In this document: positions 22,075 to 29,754 of the stretch, piece after piece | How the letters are laid out: the number at the start of each line of letters is the position of its first letter | How positions within the stretch are numbered: the first letter of the stretch is position 1 | Virus record (IMG/VR): IMGVR_UViG_3300030419_003343 | Coordinates: 1-39,141 of that record | Source of the DNA: a virus | Length of the DNA: 39,141 nt | Strand: one strand, 5' to 3' | Position numbers and translations under genes: made by a program | The notes under the pieces: generated by a model | The model's database searches: none | What the model was told of the DNA's origin: nothing | The model's input: the letters and a program-made list of their open reading frames with translations, nothing else

Positions 22075-23664
22075 CTAGAAGATCACCCAGTTGTTAGCAG
22101 CAACGTACATCAAAGACACTGCAGCGCCGTTTGATTCAAGCTCAATGCTAGTTTGACCATCAATGGTGTGGCTAGTAGAACCACTACGTTGAACGGTAAG
22201 ATCATAACCACCGAGGTTACCTGGAGCCTTAACGTGAACAACGTCGCCCACAGTAGGTGAACCTGGAAGTGTCCAAGTACGGTCAGCAGTAAAGGTGTTA
22301 GAACCGAAGTTCATACCTTCAGAAAGCATGCTGTTTGTGTCACCGATTGCGGCAGCACTTGCAGCATCAGTCGAAAGAACACCGTTAGTAGCAGTAAGAC
22401 CACCACCTGCGATAGCAGCTACGATGTCAGCCCACTTTTCTTTCTTACCATCGCCCGATGCACCACCATCGAGGAAGACCACATAGTCGTCAGCAACAGT
22501 GATAGCTGCTTCTGTAAGAAGTGGCAGCGCTTTGGTGACCATGTTGTCGAAAGTGACTTTGTGAAGCCCATTATCGCCATCGTCGTTGAACATGATAGCA
22601 TCACCAGAAGCGATTGTTTCAGCACTCAAGTCGTCGATATCGATAGACAAGACACCAGAAGACGCATCAAGACCAGTAGCACTAGTAGTGCCAGCAATGC
22701 CATCCACAAGGTCGGCAATAGATTCGGTCTTAGCGTCGCCAGTTGCACCACCATCGAGGAACACGAAATGGTCAGAACCGACAGCGATAGTTGCAGCAGA
22801 AAGAAGGCCTGGACCATCTGTGAAGAGAGTGTCAACACCAATCTTCTTCAAGGTACCACCATCGCTGATCATCAATTCATCAGCCGCGGCGAGGCCGTCA
22901 GCAGCCAATTCAGTTTGACCAGAGATCACGTTGTCGTTAAGCATTCCGCTTTCAACAGCGTCGTTAGCGATAGTCACTGCACCAGTATTCGAAATGCTAA
23001 CATCTCCACTAAGAGAAACGTAGGCAAGATCAGAACCATCGGAGATGAGCATCTGAGCATCAGAACCAAGTGCCAAAGCAGATGGGTCACCAGAGGAATC
23101 ACCGACGATGAACTTACCGCGGGCAAGTCCAGCCATCTTGGCGAGAGTAACACCGTTATCCTTCAAGCGAAGTGAGTCGGATGAAATCTCGATACCGGTA
23201 TCATCAACGTTAACGCTCAACGCGTTGATGGAGTTAACTCCACCATCATAACCGAGACCGCTACCAGCGATAGAGCCAGTAATACCAAGTTTGTCGCTCG
23301 CGCGAATAATCGAACCAGAAACGCGGACCTCAAGAACACCAGCGTCGGCCTTAAGACCGGTACCAGCGATTGTGCTAGCGTAGTCACTCATGCGTTCTCT
23401 TTTCATAAGGTTGTCACCATCTAAAAAGTAAAAGCTATCAGCAGCCACATCAGCGGTAGCATCAGCTACACCGTCCAAACGGACGGTTCCACCCACTTGT
23501 AGTGTGTTAGAACCAGACAAGGAAACACCGGACAAGTTGCGAGACGCATCGACAACGGTTGAACCTTGAACTTTAAGGACACCAGAATCCTCAATATCAA
23601 TGCTACCCTCTTGCTTGAGAGAACCCGACATTGTGGCGGCGCCTAATTGAAATTTATAAGCCAT
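22075..23664 (-). CDS. Fibre-like structural protein with shared C-terminal tip domain
   Basis: 529 residues from ATG 23664 (GGAGGG upstream); a GTG farther up is in frame but has no ribosome site. N-terminus MAYKFQLGAATMSGSL, then Ser/Gly/Asp-rich repeats: two nearly repeated blocks around AITVADDYVVFLDGGASGD and TIAVGSDHFVFLDGGATGD show internal duplication. The last 70 residues (RTWTLPGSPTVGD, then HTIDGQTSIELE, then VAANNWVIF) match the ends of the next two fibre genes, so this is probably a common tip or trimerisation domain. Codon use looks more uniform than in the neighbours, compatible with high expression. The gene is followed by a strong terminator and preceded by a 107-bp gap. Confidence 0.75.
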   Translation of the reverse strand: MAYKFQLGAATMSGSLKQEGSIDIEDSGVLKVQGSTVVDASRNLSGVSLSGSNTLQVGGTVRLDGVADATADVAADSFYFLDGDNLMKRERMSDYASTIAGTGLKADAGVLEVRVSGSIIRASDKLGITGSIAGSGLGYDGGVNSINALSVNVDDTGIEISSDSLRLKDNGVTLAKMAGLARGKFIVGDSSGDPSALALGSDAQMLISDGSDLAYVSLSGDVSISNTGAVTIANDAVESGMLNDNVISGQTELAADGLAAADELMISDGGTLKKIGVDTLFTDGPGLLSAATIAVGSDHFVFLDGGATGDAKTESIADLVDGIAGTTSATGLDASSGVLSIDIDDLSAETIASGDAIMFNDDGDNGLHKVTFDNMVTKALPLLTEAAITVADDYVVFLDGGASGDGKKEKWADIVAAIAGGGLTATNGVLSTDAASAAAIGDTNSMLSEGMNFGSNTFTADRTWTLPGSPTVGDVVHVKAPGNLGGYDLTVQRSGSTSHTIDGQTSIELESNGAAVSLMYVAANNWVIF

Positions 23665-23771
23665 TAAATAAACCCTCCATATTAAGTTATTTTTGGTATA
23701 AGTGTGACACACCAAGCCTATAGAGACAAGGATGTGCCGCTCTTAATTAGTGCTATCGAGGGCCTTTTTTA

Positions 23772-24806
23772 TTAAGCAATGAAGTATTTATTGGAGCCGT
23801 TGCAATAAACCTGAATAGATGAGTAAGGTGATTCCAAAACTATTGAATTTTGACCATCAATAGTATCAGATCCCGTAGTCGTAATCGTGACATTGTGTGT
23901 ATTCAGGGCTCCCCCTTCGTCTTTTATCAAGTAAGTTTGACCATTAAGCAAAGAACTTGCAGCCGGCAGCGTTAAAGTAGCGGATGCAGTAAGGTCATTA
24001 GATTGGATTCCGATCAAATAATCTTGTGTCCCAATCGTATAATCATCCGCAACAACTCTTCTAACATATCCGATACCTCCGAACATCTGAATCTGGTAGG
24101 CGCGCAACTTAAACAAGCGGCCTGGATCCATCCAGATTCCGTTGTTCTTAAAGTTCATAAATCCGATATCAAGGCCCTTCGTAGTACTACCAGAACCAAA
24201 ACGAAGATTGTTATCGGCGACACTGAGTACTTCGTTCCCAAAGTGAATCGAGCTTCCTGAAATATATAAGTCTCGCCATGGCTTAGCTGAACTACCCAAG
24301 TCATGCAGGTTTGCTACGGTTGGAAGGAGATCTCCATCTAGATTAATGGTCCCGCTCATGTTCATGGTACCTGTTACGGTCAAGGTGCTGCCGGAATATA
24401 GCAGGCCTGCTGATCCGCTAATGCCGCCGGAGCCCGTGTTAAACTGAACTGAGTAAGTCGGACCTTGAGCATTGGCATTGCCGCCTCCTGCAGAGATGCC
24501 TGTTAACTGACTACCATCGCCATAGAACACCGAAGCCGATACACCCGTACTAGCAGTTAGCGCTCCATTCAGATTTAAGACAGAGCCGTTGAAGGTGAGG
24601 TTTGGTTCACCTACCATGCTGTTCGCATTTGAGCCAACAGTGAGTAAATTATCCGCGGACGCGTTTGCTACGATTCGCGGGATTTCACTTAGTTGGGCAC
24701 CATTACCATAAAGAAGATTACCAGAAACCGTGGTGGCGGTTATTTGTTCTAGGCTAAGATCGCCTGATTGAACGGAAATTGTTCCTGATAATGCGTTATA
24801 ACCCAC
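23772..24806 (-). CDS. Fibre-like structural protein, short
   Basis: 344 residues starting at GTG 24806 (GGGGAG 9 nt upstream); the N-terminus MGYNALSGTISVQSGDL parallels that of the 1069-residue fibre, which supports this unusual start. Middle: VTGTMNMSGTINLDGDLLPT, then a segment typical of marine phage fibres, DLGSSAKPWRDLYISGSSIH. The C-terminal 70 residues (LPAASSLLNGQTYLIKDEGG, DTIDGQNSIVLE, VYCNGSNKYFIA) are the shared tip domain. It overlaps nothing and is followed by the 107-bp gap before the 529-residue gene. Probably a short fibre or a whisker-like appendage; the site on the virion cannot be told. Confidence 0.72.
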   Translation of the reverse strand: MGYNALSGTISVQSGDLSLEQITATTVSGNLLYGNGAQLSEIPRIVANASADNLLTVGSNANSMVGEPNLTFNGSVLNLNGALTASTGVSASVFYGDGSQLTGISAGGGNANAQGPTYSVQFNTGSGGISGSAGLLYSGSTLTVTGTMNMSGTINLDGDLLPTVANLHDLGSSAKPWRDLYISGSSIHFGNEVLSVADNNLRFGSGSTTKGLDIGFMNFKNNGIWMDPGRLFKLRAYQIQMFGGIGYVRRVVADDYTIGTQDYLIGIQSNDLTASATLTLPAASSLLNGQTYLIKDEGGALNTHNVTITTTGSDTIDGQNSIVLESPYSSIQVYCNGSNKYFIA

Positions 24807-24829
24807 TTGCTTGTACTCCCCTTATATAC

Positions 24830-24838
24830 ATAGGTAGT
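24830..24838 (-). promoter_or_regulatory. Late-promoter-like motif (variant) before the 344-residue fibre gene
   Basis: Minus-strand ACTACCTAT, 23 nt before GTG 24806, immediately after the stop of the preceding gene. One mismatch to ACTACTTAT. Confidence 0.4.
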
Positions 24839-24839
24839 A

Positions 24840-25529
24840 TTAATATACAAACCAGTTCGTTCCATCCGTATATAAGTTGACCGCGGGCATTGTGCCAGAT
24901 AATTCATAATAACCATTGGACTCGATGCTAAAGTTGCCGGCTGGAACAGACGCCGAAATAGTAATAACACCACTTCTTGAGCTAAGTTCATCTTTAATCA
25001 CCAAAACTTGGCCAACTCCCCCTGCGGATCCGCTATGAAGACTTATCACCACATTACCCGTCTTGGAGACTCCCAAGATATGACTCGTAGCTGTTGTGGT
25101 ATAAGAAGCTGCAGAAACTTTATCATAATTTGCCCGATGACCAGAACCACTGAAGACGATTTGGCGAGTCCCTACATTGACCTCAAACAAGGGATTTTTA
25201 GTACTGGGTGCCTGTCGGCCGACATACATACTTCCGGTACGAATATGTTTATCATCGTTGGTATTACCGAATGTTGTAGAGCCGGTAGAATCAATCTTAG
25301 TTACATCTTCTATATGAAAATGACTAGCACTAATCGTACCTGTCACAATCAACGTACCAGTCAACACCAGGGTACTAGCAGCTAAATCGCCGGTCGCACC
25401 ACTGTGGTAGAAAAACTTATAGGAACCAGTTGTATCGCCGTTGCCCGACATAAACTGCACGGAACCGGTCGGACCAAAGCCTGAGCCGATATCATCAGGA
25501 GTTATGTACGCCCAGTTAAACTTAGCCAT
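24840..25529 (-). CDS. Fibre-like structural protein, shortest of the family
   Basis: 229 residues. N-terminus MAKFNWAYITPDDIGSGFGP, a stretch VQFMSGNGDTTGSYKFFYHS, a segment with TLIVTGTISASHFHIEDVT and the tip-like C-terminus (GQVLVIKDELSSRSGVITIS, then AVNLYTDGTNWFVY). The last 70 residues align by eye with the ends of the two following fibre genes (V..I..., IKDE, a Gly/Ser hairpin and a final aromatic strand). GGAG precedes ATG 25529, which lies just after the stop of the upstream gene, so the two are co-translated. The HIED segment is a common registration element of marine phage fibres. Virion attachment site unknown. Confidence 0.7.
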   Translation of the reverse strand: MAKFNWAYITPDDIGSGFGPTGSVQFMSGNGDTTGSYKFFYHSGATGDLAASTLVLTGTLIVTGTISASHFHIEDVTKIDSTGSTTFGNTNDDKHIRTGSMYVGRQAPSTKNPLFEVNVGTRQIVFSGSGHRANYDKVSAASYTTTATSHILGVSKTGNVVISLHSGSAGGVGQVLVIKDELSSRSGVITISASVPAGNFSIESNGYYELSGTMPAVNLYTDGTNWFVY

Positions 25530-25531
25530 TG

Positions 25532-25936
25532 TTAACCTACTCCTGAAGAACCTGACCAGCTAGGAAGACCGGTACCCATCGAAGTACGATCAGGGGGAAT
25601 GGTAGTTAAACCAGCCACAACGTCAACACTGTTAGAACCCCATAACCAAAGTTCAGACACCTTCAACTCTAACCTGACGGTTGATGGTGCAGTTTTTGGC
25701 GATTCCGAGGTACCTCGAAGACGTACGTAATTCGATCCCGATACTCCATTTTCAGAAAAACCAATTTTAACAGCATTAGCTCCGTGATTAGACACCTGAA
25801 CCCAGCGAGTTACATAGGGAAAATTAAGTCCGATTGCGTATGTGGCGTCAAGAGCGCCGGTTACGAACGGACGACCGCTTACTTGATAAGCTGGAACGTT
25901 GTTAATTCCAACGTCCATTTTCCATGATACAGCCAT
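25532..25936 (-). CDS. Small virion structural protein of the fibre island
   Basis: 134 residues, beta-rich, no signal or membrane segment. Conserved-looking elements are NNVPAYQVSGRPFVTGAL and the strand pattern VTRWVQVSNHGANAVKIGFS followed by ENGVSGSNYVRLRG; the C-terminus is Pro/Gly/Ser-rich. The VSNHGANAVKIGFSENGV pattern recalls small one-domain beta-sandwich proteins found with fibre genes in many marine phages, but I do not know a tested function. It is the first gene of the fibre island, with GGAGG before ATG 25936 and an exact promoter-like motif 31 nt upstream, so it is probably well expressed. It could be a fibre adaptor or a decoration protein. Confidence 0.65.
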   Translation of the reverse strand: MAVSWKMDVGINNVPAYQVSGRPFVTGALDATYAIGLNFPYVTRWVQVSNHGANAVKIGFSENGVSGSNYVRLRGTSESPKTAPSTVRLELKVSELWLWGSNSVDVVAGLTTIPPDRTSMGTGLPSWSGSSGVG

Positions 25937-25967
25937 AATATAAAACCTCCAATTTTATTTACTAACT

Positions 25968-25976
25968 ATAAATAGT
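25968..25976 (-). promoter_or_regulatory. Late-promoter-like motif at the head of the fibre island
   Basis: Minus-strand ACTATTTAT, 31 nt before ATG 25936; its first base touches the stop of the bS21 gene. Confidence 0.55.
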
Positions 25977-26218
25977 CAATAATTTCTTCTTCTGCGTCTT
26001 TCGAGCGCTCTTTGTTTTTTTCTTTCATCGCGTTGGCGCTGTCTTTCGGCGCGGATTTGCTTTTCTTTCTTCTTTACAGAAGGTTTTTTATAAAATCTGC
26101 GGTCTTTTACTTCTTCGACTATCCGGGCTCTTTTAGTCTTCTTGATGAATTTGCGAATCATCTTCTCTGGGTTACCGCGACATTCTCGCGCATGGACAAC
26201 AACATTGGCTTTTTTCAT
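25976..26218 (-). CDS. rpsU: Ribosomal protein bS21, phage-encoded
   Basis: 80 residues, very basic. It follows the bS21 layout: a short N-terminal strand (NVVVHARECRG), the helix EKMIRKFIKKTKRARIVEEV, then the family core motif DRRFYKKPSVKKKEK and a long basic helix rich in Arg/Gln/Glu. bS21 sits at the decoding platform of the 30S subunit near the Shine-Dalgarno helix and helps initiation; it is one of the ribosomal proteins known to be carried by phages. The gene lies in the late structural region, with AGGAT before ATG 26218 and a terminal ERRRRRNY. It could replace host bS21 on the ribosome to favour phage mRNA. Family assignment is firm, the effect on the ribosome is inference. Confidence 0.88.
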   Translation of the reverse strand: MKKANVVVHARECRGNPEKMIRKFIKKTKRARIVEEVKDRRFYKKPSVKKKEKQIRAERQRQRDERKKQRALERRRRRNY

Positions 26219-26224
26219 TTTATC

Positions 26225-26641
26225 CTACTTGATCGCTTGCCAGATTTTTGAAGCGTCGCCCACCAAAGAAGAGATGTCAACACCAGAATCAGTAGGGTCG
26301 CCCAAGTCTGCTTGACCTGATTGAGACTCTCTGTAACTCATAGGATCTGTGCCTTCAAAGAGATTTACTCCGTTGTAGGCGCCTTTTCCCATTGACTCCA
26401 TCATCTTCTTTCTGTGTATATCTAATTTTTCTTTAGTTTCTGCAGACTTACGCTTCATTTGCAAGTCTTCTGTATATAGGTTCTCTTTTTTCTTTTCAGC
26501 CCTTTCTACTACCAGATTTCCTTGCATTCCTTTAGCAACCTCTGCAACCACATTTGATAAAAGACCTTCTTCGATAAGGACTTCATGGATGCATTCTTTT
26601 ACTAAAGGCTTAATAAGTTGTTTTAATTCTGTTTTTTTCAT
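26225..26641 (-). CDS. Small helical protein with MKKT-type N-terminal addressing helix
   Basis: 138 residues. Residues 1-28 (KKTELKQLIKPLVKECIHEV) are a helix of the same class as the N-termini of the genes at 28636, 35685 and 37841. The middle is very charged and helical (EKKKENLYTEDLQMKRKSAE), followed by YNGVNLFEGTDPMSYRESQS and a polar tail with DLGDPTDSGVDISSLVGDAS. No signal or membrane segment. The start is supported by AGAGAG just before ATG 26641, and the promoter-like motif at 26679 lies 37 nt upstream, inside the end of the preceding gene. Position between a core-type gene and bS21, in the head module, suggests a minor core or internal head protein. I do not recognise a family. 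Confidence 0.65.
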   Translation of the reverse strand: MKKTELKQLIKPLVKECIHEVLIEEGLLSNVVAEVAKGMQGNLVVERAEKKKENLYTEDLQMKRKSAETKEKLDIHRKKMMESMGKGAYNGVNLFEGTDPMSYRESQSGQADLGDPTDSGVDISSLVGDASKIWQAIK

Positions 26642-26642
26642 T

Positions 26643-28034
26643 TTACTCTCTTTTGATACCAGCTAATTTTTGCCATCTATAAATAGTTGATTCTTTAATT
26701 AAACCTTCGCCGTAAAAGTTAGGTATACCTGAGCCGGCAGCCGGGACGTTCGAGCGTTGTGTTTCAACATTTGCCTTAGAGATTGCGGCGAGGAGGCCCG
26801 GATTGGCCTCTCTCTCTTCTTCTATAAGCTCATTAACCGCGGTCTCAAACTTCCGGTATGTTGTCATAATCTTTTCGTTATTGCCGGTGTATTTTTGGAG
26901 TTTCTTCCCGATTTCCTTCATTTGGGTTTTTACAACAAGCTGACCATCATCGTTAACAGTAAGAAGTTTCTTTACTAATTCCCCATATAAATCAGGGCCG
27001 AGGCCGTCTTCGAGTTCTTGTTTGATTGTTTTCACGCCGGTAGCGGCTTTTGCCACTTGTGAGACCTTTTTTGCCTGCCCAAACAACTTGATTATTTTAG
27101 GAGACTTGGCCATCGCAGCGCCGCCAGGGATAGCAGACAAACTTAAAGCAACTACATCTACTAATGCCCATGCGTATTTTGGGGGATCATAAGTCAGATT
27201 GTTAATAAGCGAAGCGGCGGTAGCTCCACCTCCAATAATCTGGCCGGGACCTGGAAAGAAGCTAGCCAAAGAACCCAAATCGGCGAGGCCGCCGAGAACA
27301 TCTTTAGCTCTGTCTGAGAGACTTTTCTCGGGGCTTTGTATATCATGTTCTTCCTCATCGGTACCTCTACCCGGAATATTTTGGGTTTCGTCATCTCCTG
27401 GAGCTTCTTCTGGTGATGGTTCTTGTGCTGGTTGTGGTTTTGGCGATGGCTCTTGTGCTGGTCGTGGCTTGGGGGGACCAGGGGCATGCTGTTGCATCCG
27501 GTTTAATGTATAATCTACGGCATTGACACTCTTTATTGAGAAGCCGGCTGTGATGAAAAGCTCCATAAGCTTTACGTAATTGTCGTATTGGCTTCCGTGA
27601 AGTTGGAATAAGAACTTCGAGAGTTCGGGAAACTTCACCTCATCCCAGATAAATGATGCGCGGTTTCTATCGCCAAGTCGGGCGGCTTGAAGCTTCATAC
27701 TGCTTGCTTCGGTGTCGGGCACAAACTCTTCCTTGATAGTAAGCTTCTGCTCCGCTAACATCTCTTCAAGTTCTTCAAGAATCTTCGTTCGTCGGGCTGG
27801 GTCGTCTAGACCTATCTCGGTCATAAAGTGCAAGATCATGCGAAGGCCGTGGGCCGGGAACTCTCCTTCTTCAAATTGCGGCCCTTCCGCTTCTGCGTCA
27901 GCAACCCCAATATTTTTGAGATTCACGGGGCCTCGCTGGGCCTTTCTTTTTGAAGCAGCAGACTGGCCGAAGCCGAAAGCTTCAGTTAAAAACTCTTGCC
28001 ATGCATCTTGGAAATCTTTAGTCTTACCGTTCAT
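26643..28034 (-). CDS. Core-type protein with hydrophobic Gly/Ala segment and C-terminal QKLAGIK motif
   Basis: 463 residues from ATG 28034 (GAGG upstream); another ATG at 28049 is in frame but has no ribosome site. The N-terminus KTKDFQDAWQEFLTEAFGFG recalls the short capsid-targeting peptide of T4 internal proteins (Phe/Tyr, then EF[IL].EA). Residues about 185-215 are Pro-rich tandem repeats (PRPAQEPSPKPQPAQEPSP). Residues about 245-305 are hydrophobic and Gly/Ala-rich (SFFPGPGQIIGGGATAASLI, then VDVVALSLSAIPGGAAMA) and could pair with a membrane. The C-terminus, WQKLAGIKRE, nearly repeats that of the scaffold. The gene overlaps the protease by 11 bp. It could be an internal head or ejected protein; identity is unknown. 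Confidence 0.65.
   Translation of the reverse strand: MNGKTKDFQDAWQEFLTEAFGFGQSAASKRKAQRGPVNLKNIGVADAEAEGPQFEEGEFPAHGLRMILHFMTEIGLDDPARRTKILEELEEMLAEQKLTIKEEFVPDTEASSMKLQAARLGDRNRASFIWDEVKFPELSKFLFQLHGSQYDNYVKLMELFITAGFSIKSVNAVDYTLNRMQQHAPGPPKPRPAQEPSPKPQPAQEPSPEEAPGDDETQNIPGRGTDEEEHDIQSPEKSLSDRAKDVLGGLADLGSLASFFPGPGQIIGGGATAASLINNLTYDPPKYAWALVDVVALSLSAIPGGAAMAKSPKIIKLFGQAKKVSQVAKAATGVKTIKQELEDGLGPDLYGELVKKLLTVNDDGQLVVKTQMKEIGKKLQKYTGNNEKIMTTYRKFETAVNELIEEEREANPGLLAAISKANVETQRSNVPAAGSGIPNFYGEGLIKESTIYRWQKLAGIKRE
26679..26687 (-). promoter_or_regulatory. Late-promoter-like motif before the 138-residue gene
   Basis: Minus-strand ACTATTTAT, 37 nt before ATG 26641, inside the 3' end of the preceding coding sequence. 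Confidence 0.5.
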
Positions 28035-28632
28035 CGTCCAAGACCTCATTCAATAAACGATAAATGCGGTCAGACTTGGTGAATACTTCATTCTTATAAT
28101 CCTTAGCTTCTTTCATCATAAAAGCGCCTGGTGTCGAAGGTTCAGACACCACATCGAAACAGATCAATTGAAAATCATCTTCTACGATAGTCTGTCCGTT
28201 GTTTTCTGTAACCGACCCCATGCCGCGTGATGAAATGCCGATAGCACAACCACCCTCAACAAGAGAGCGTAGAATCTTACCAGAAGGAGTATCGAGAACT
28301 TTAATCTTTCCCATCACTTTGTTTTCTTCCATCCAACAAGATGTCACAATGTGAGAGGCATTTTTGAGGTTGATTACGGAGTCATCAGGGTGATCAAGCT
28401 CACCGAGTGCTCGACGTTCTTTTACAAGCTTTTGATAGTTTTTTACTTCCTTCATTAAAACCGACGAGGGGTAAATGCGACCATTACCATTAACCGTTTC
28501 GGCCATCTGCATGATGCCCGACAAGATCATTCCGCCGTCTGTTACAAATCTCTTTTCCTCTTCGGTAAGAAGATCTTGACAGACGCCGCCTTCACATAGT
28601 TCATAGTATTCTCGTAAAAGTACTTTACTCAT
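28024..28632 (-). CDS. Prohead core maturation protease, T4 gp21-type
   Basis: 202 residues, close to the T4 gp21 length (212). The fold of herpesvirus-type serine proteases is visible: GGMILSGIMQMAETVNGNGR, then IYP, the histidine in ALGELDHPDD (His81), and the serine in GISSRGMGSV (Ser134/135), followed by FQLICFDVVSEPSTPGAFM. His and Ser are the expected catalytic residues. It cuts scaffold and capsid N-terminal domains at L/I-x-E sites and then destroys itself. It overlaps the 463-residue gene, and AAGGG precedes ATG 28632. It lies about 11 kb from scaffold and capsid, separated by the fibre island and bS21, unlike T4 where 21-22-23 are adjacent. Confidence 0.9.
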   Translation of the reverse strand: MSKVLLREYYELCEGGVCQDLLTEEEKRFVTDGGMILSGIMQMAETVNGNGRIYPSSVLMKEVKNYQKLVKERRALGELDHPDDSVINLKNASHIVTSCWMEENKVMGKIKVLDTPSGKILRSLVEGGCAIGISSRGMGSVTENNGQTIVEDDFQLICFDVVSEPSTPGAFMMKEAKDYKNEVFTKSDRIYRLLNEVLDDER

Positions 28633-28635
28633 CTT

Positions 28636-29754
28636 TTAACCCTTCATTTCATTTAAAACTGCTTGAAATTCTTCTTCAATAACATAGCGCAACGCTTCTT
28701 TTGTGAGGCCTCCTTGGGTTGCCGCTAAAGCTTGTTCTGCTTCTCGGGCATCAAGACTTGCTTGGCGTTCAGGATTAAATCCAGTTGCGCCTTGAATTCG
28801 ATCAGTTTGGCCGCGATTTGCCAAATCTACACGAAGTGCATTTACTCTCTGTATAACGCGATTAAGTACGCCCTCAGTCATATTAAAAATACGCATGAGT
28901 TTTTGTCTGTCCTGGTCACTGATTTGACTATTAAAAGCCTCAAGTTTATTCAACCTTTCTTTGGAAGCAATGAGATCTTCGTTGGAGCCTGTGTAGTCTT
29001 TAAGTTGATCAATATTCGTTACTCCACCGTAGTCGCCTTGGGCAAGGTATGAGTTAGCGGTCGCTGTTGTGTTGAAATATAAACTCCAATCTTCGGCCGC
29101 GTGCTCCAGCTTATCCTTAGTGTCTTCCATTAGATACCGACTAATCAACCCTAGAGCTTCATATTCAGAAGGTGTTGCTGGTGCATTTTCTCCGCGCATT
29201 TGAATAGCTAACTGAATAGCATTCATGGCCGACAGAGCTTCCATACATCTAAGTAATACATCAGTGATATCTCCCTTAACACCAAGCGAAAACCACTCTG
29301 TAACATCAATAAGAGGATTATCTGGATCAGTTGTGGATCCCACTGTGCCCGCCCATGTAGGGGCGTCCTGTCTTTCCTCGGTACTTAACATACCAGCCAC
29401 ACCAAAAGGCCATGAAGCGAAACGTTGTTCGCCGGTCGGTCTCCATTTTGCTGTCTGGGAGAGGTAGTCCCACAGTGGGCGGCCGTCGAGCATGGAATCA
29501 AGTTTCCAATCGCTCTCTTTCTTCTGTTCAATGAATTCAGCCGTTTTTTCAGCAACAGTTCCGCCGGAAGATACTTTGGACATGTCTTTCATAAATGTCT
29601 CAACATCTCCCTTAGAACGACTGGCTGCTCTTTGGGCCCACTGATTAACTGGGGCTGCAACCTTATTCCACAGGCTAGCAAGGAAATTTTCCTGCAGCAC
29701 TTCATTAAGTTCGTGTTGAATGATTTCATTAAGATATTGTTTTTTAATCTTCAT
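28636..29754 (-). CDS. Probable head core/internal protein with addressing helices at both ends
   Basis: 372 residues, mainly helical. The N-terminus MKIKKQYLNEIIQHELNEVL belongs to the same helix class as the starts at 26225, 35685 and 37841; the C-terminus (TKEALRYVIEEEFQAVLNEM) repeats the same pattern. The middle contains LSTEERQDAPTWAGTVGS, then YLMEDTKDKLEHAAEDWSLY and a helical region with ASKERLNKLEAFNSQISDQD. No membrane or enzyme motif. AAGGAA precedes ATG 29754. It is placed immediately before the prohead protease, so a protease substrate or core protein is a fair guess. I do not recognise a named family. Confidence 0.65.
   Translation of the reverse strand: MKIKKQYLNEIIQHELNEVLQENFLASLWNKVAAPVNQWAQRAASRSKGDVETFMKDMSKVSSGGTVAEKTAEFIEQKKESDWKLDSMLDGRPLWDYLSQTAKWRPTGEQRFASWPFGVAGMLSTEERQDAPTWAGTVGSTTDPDNPLIDVTEWFSLGVKGDITDVLLRCMEALSAMNAIQLAIQMRGENAPATPSEYEALGLISRYLMEDTKDKLEHAAEDWSLYFNTTATANSYLAQGDYGGVTNIDQLKDYTGSNEDLIASKERLNKLEAFNSQISDQDRQKLMRIFNMTEGVLNRVIQRVNALRVDLANRGQTDRIQGATGFNPERQASLDAREAEQALAATQGGLTKEALRYVIEEEFQAVLNEMKG

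Noticed and set aside
22561-23175. 204-codon plus-strand frame antisense to the 529-residue fibre gene
   Set aside because: Composition follows from the reverse complement of the repeats in the fibre gene; no start signals.
23665-23771. Promoter in the 107-bp gap before the 529-residue fibre gene
   Set aside because: No ACTAYTTAT copy and no convincing -35/-10 pair with normal spacing; only a short GTGTG-T-CACAC inverted repeat is visible.
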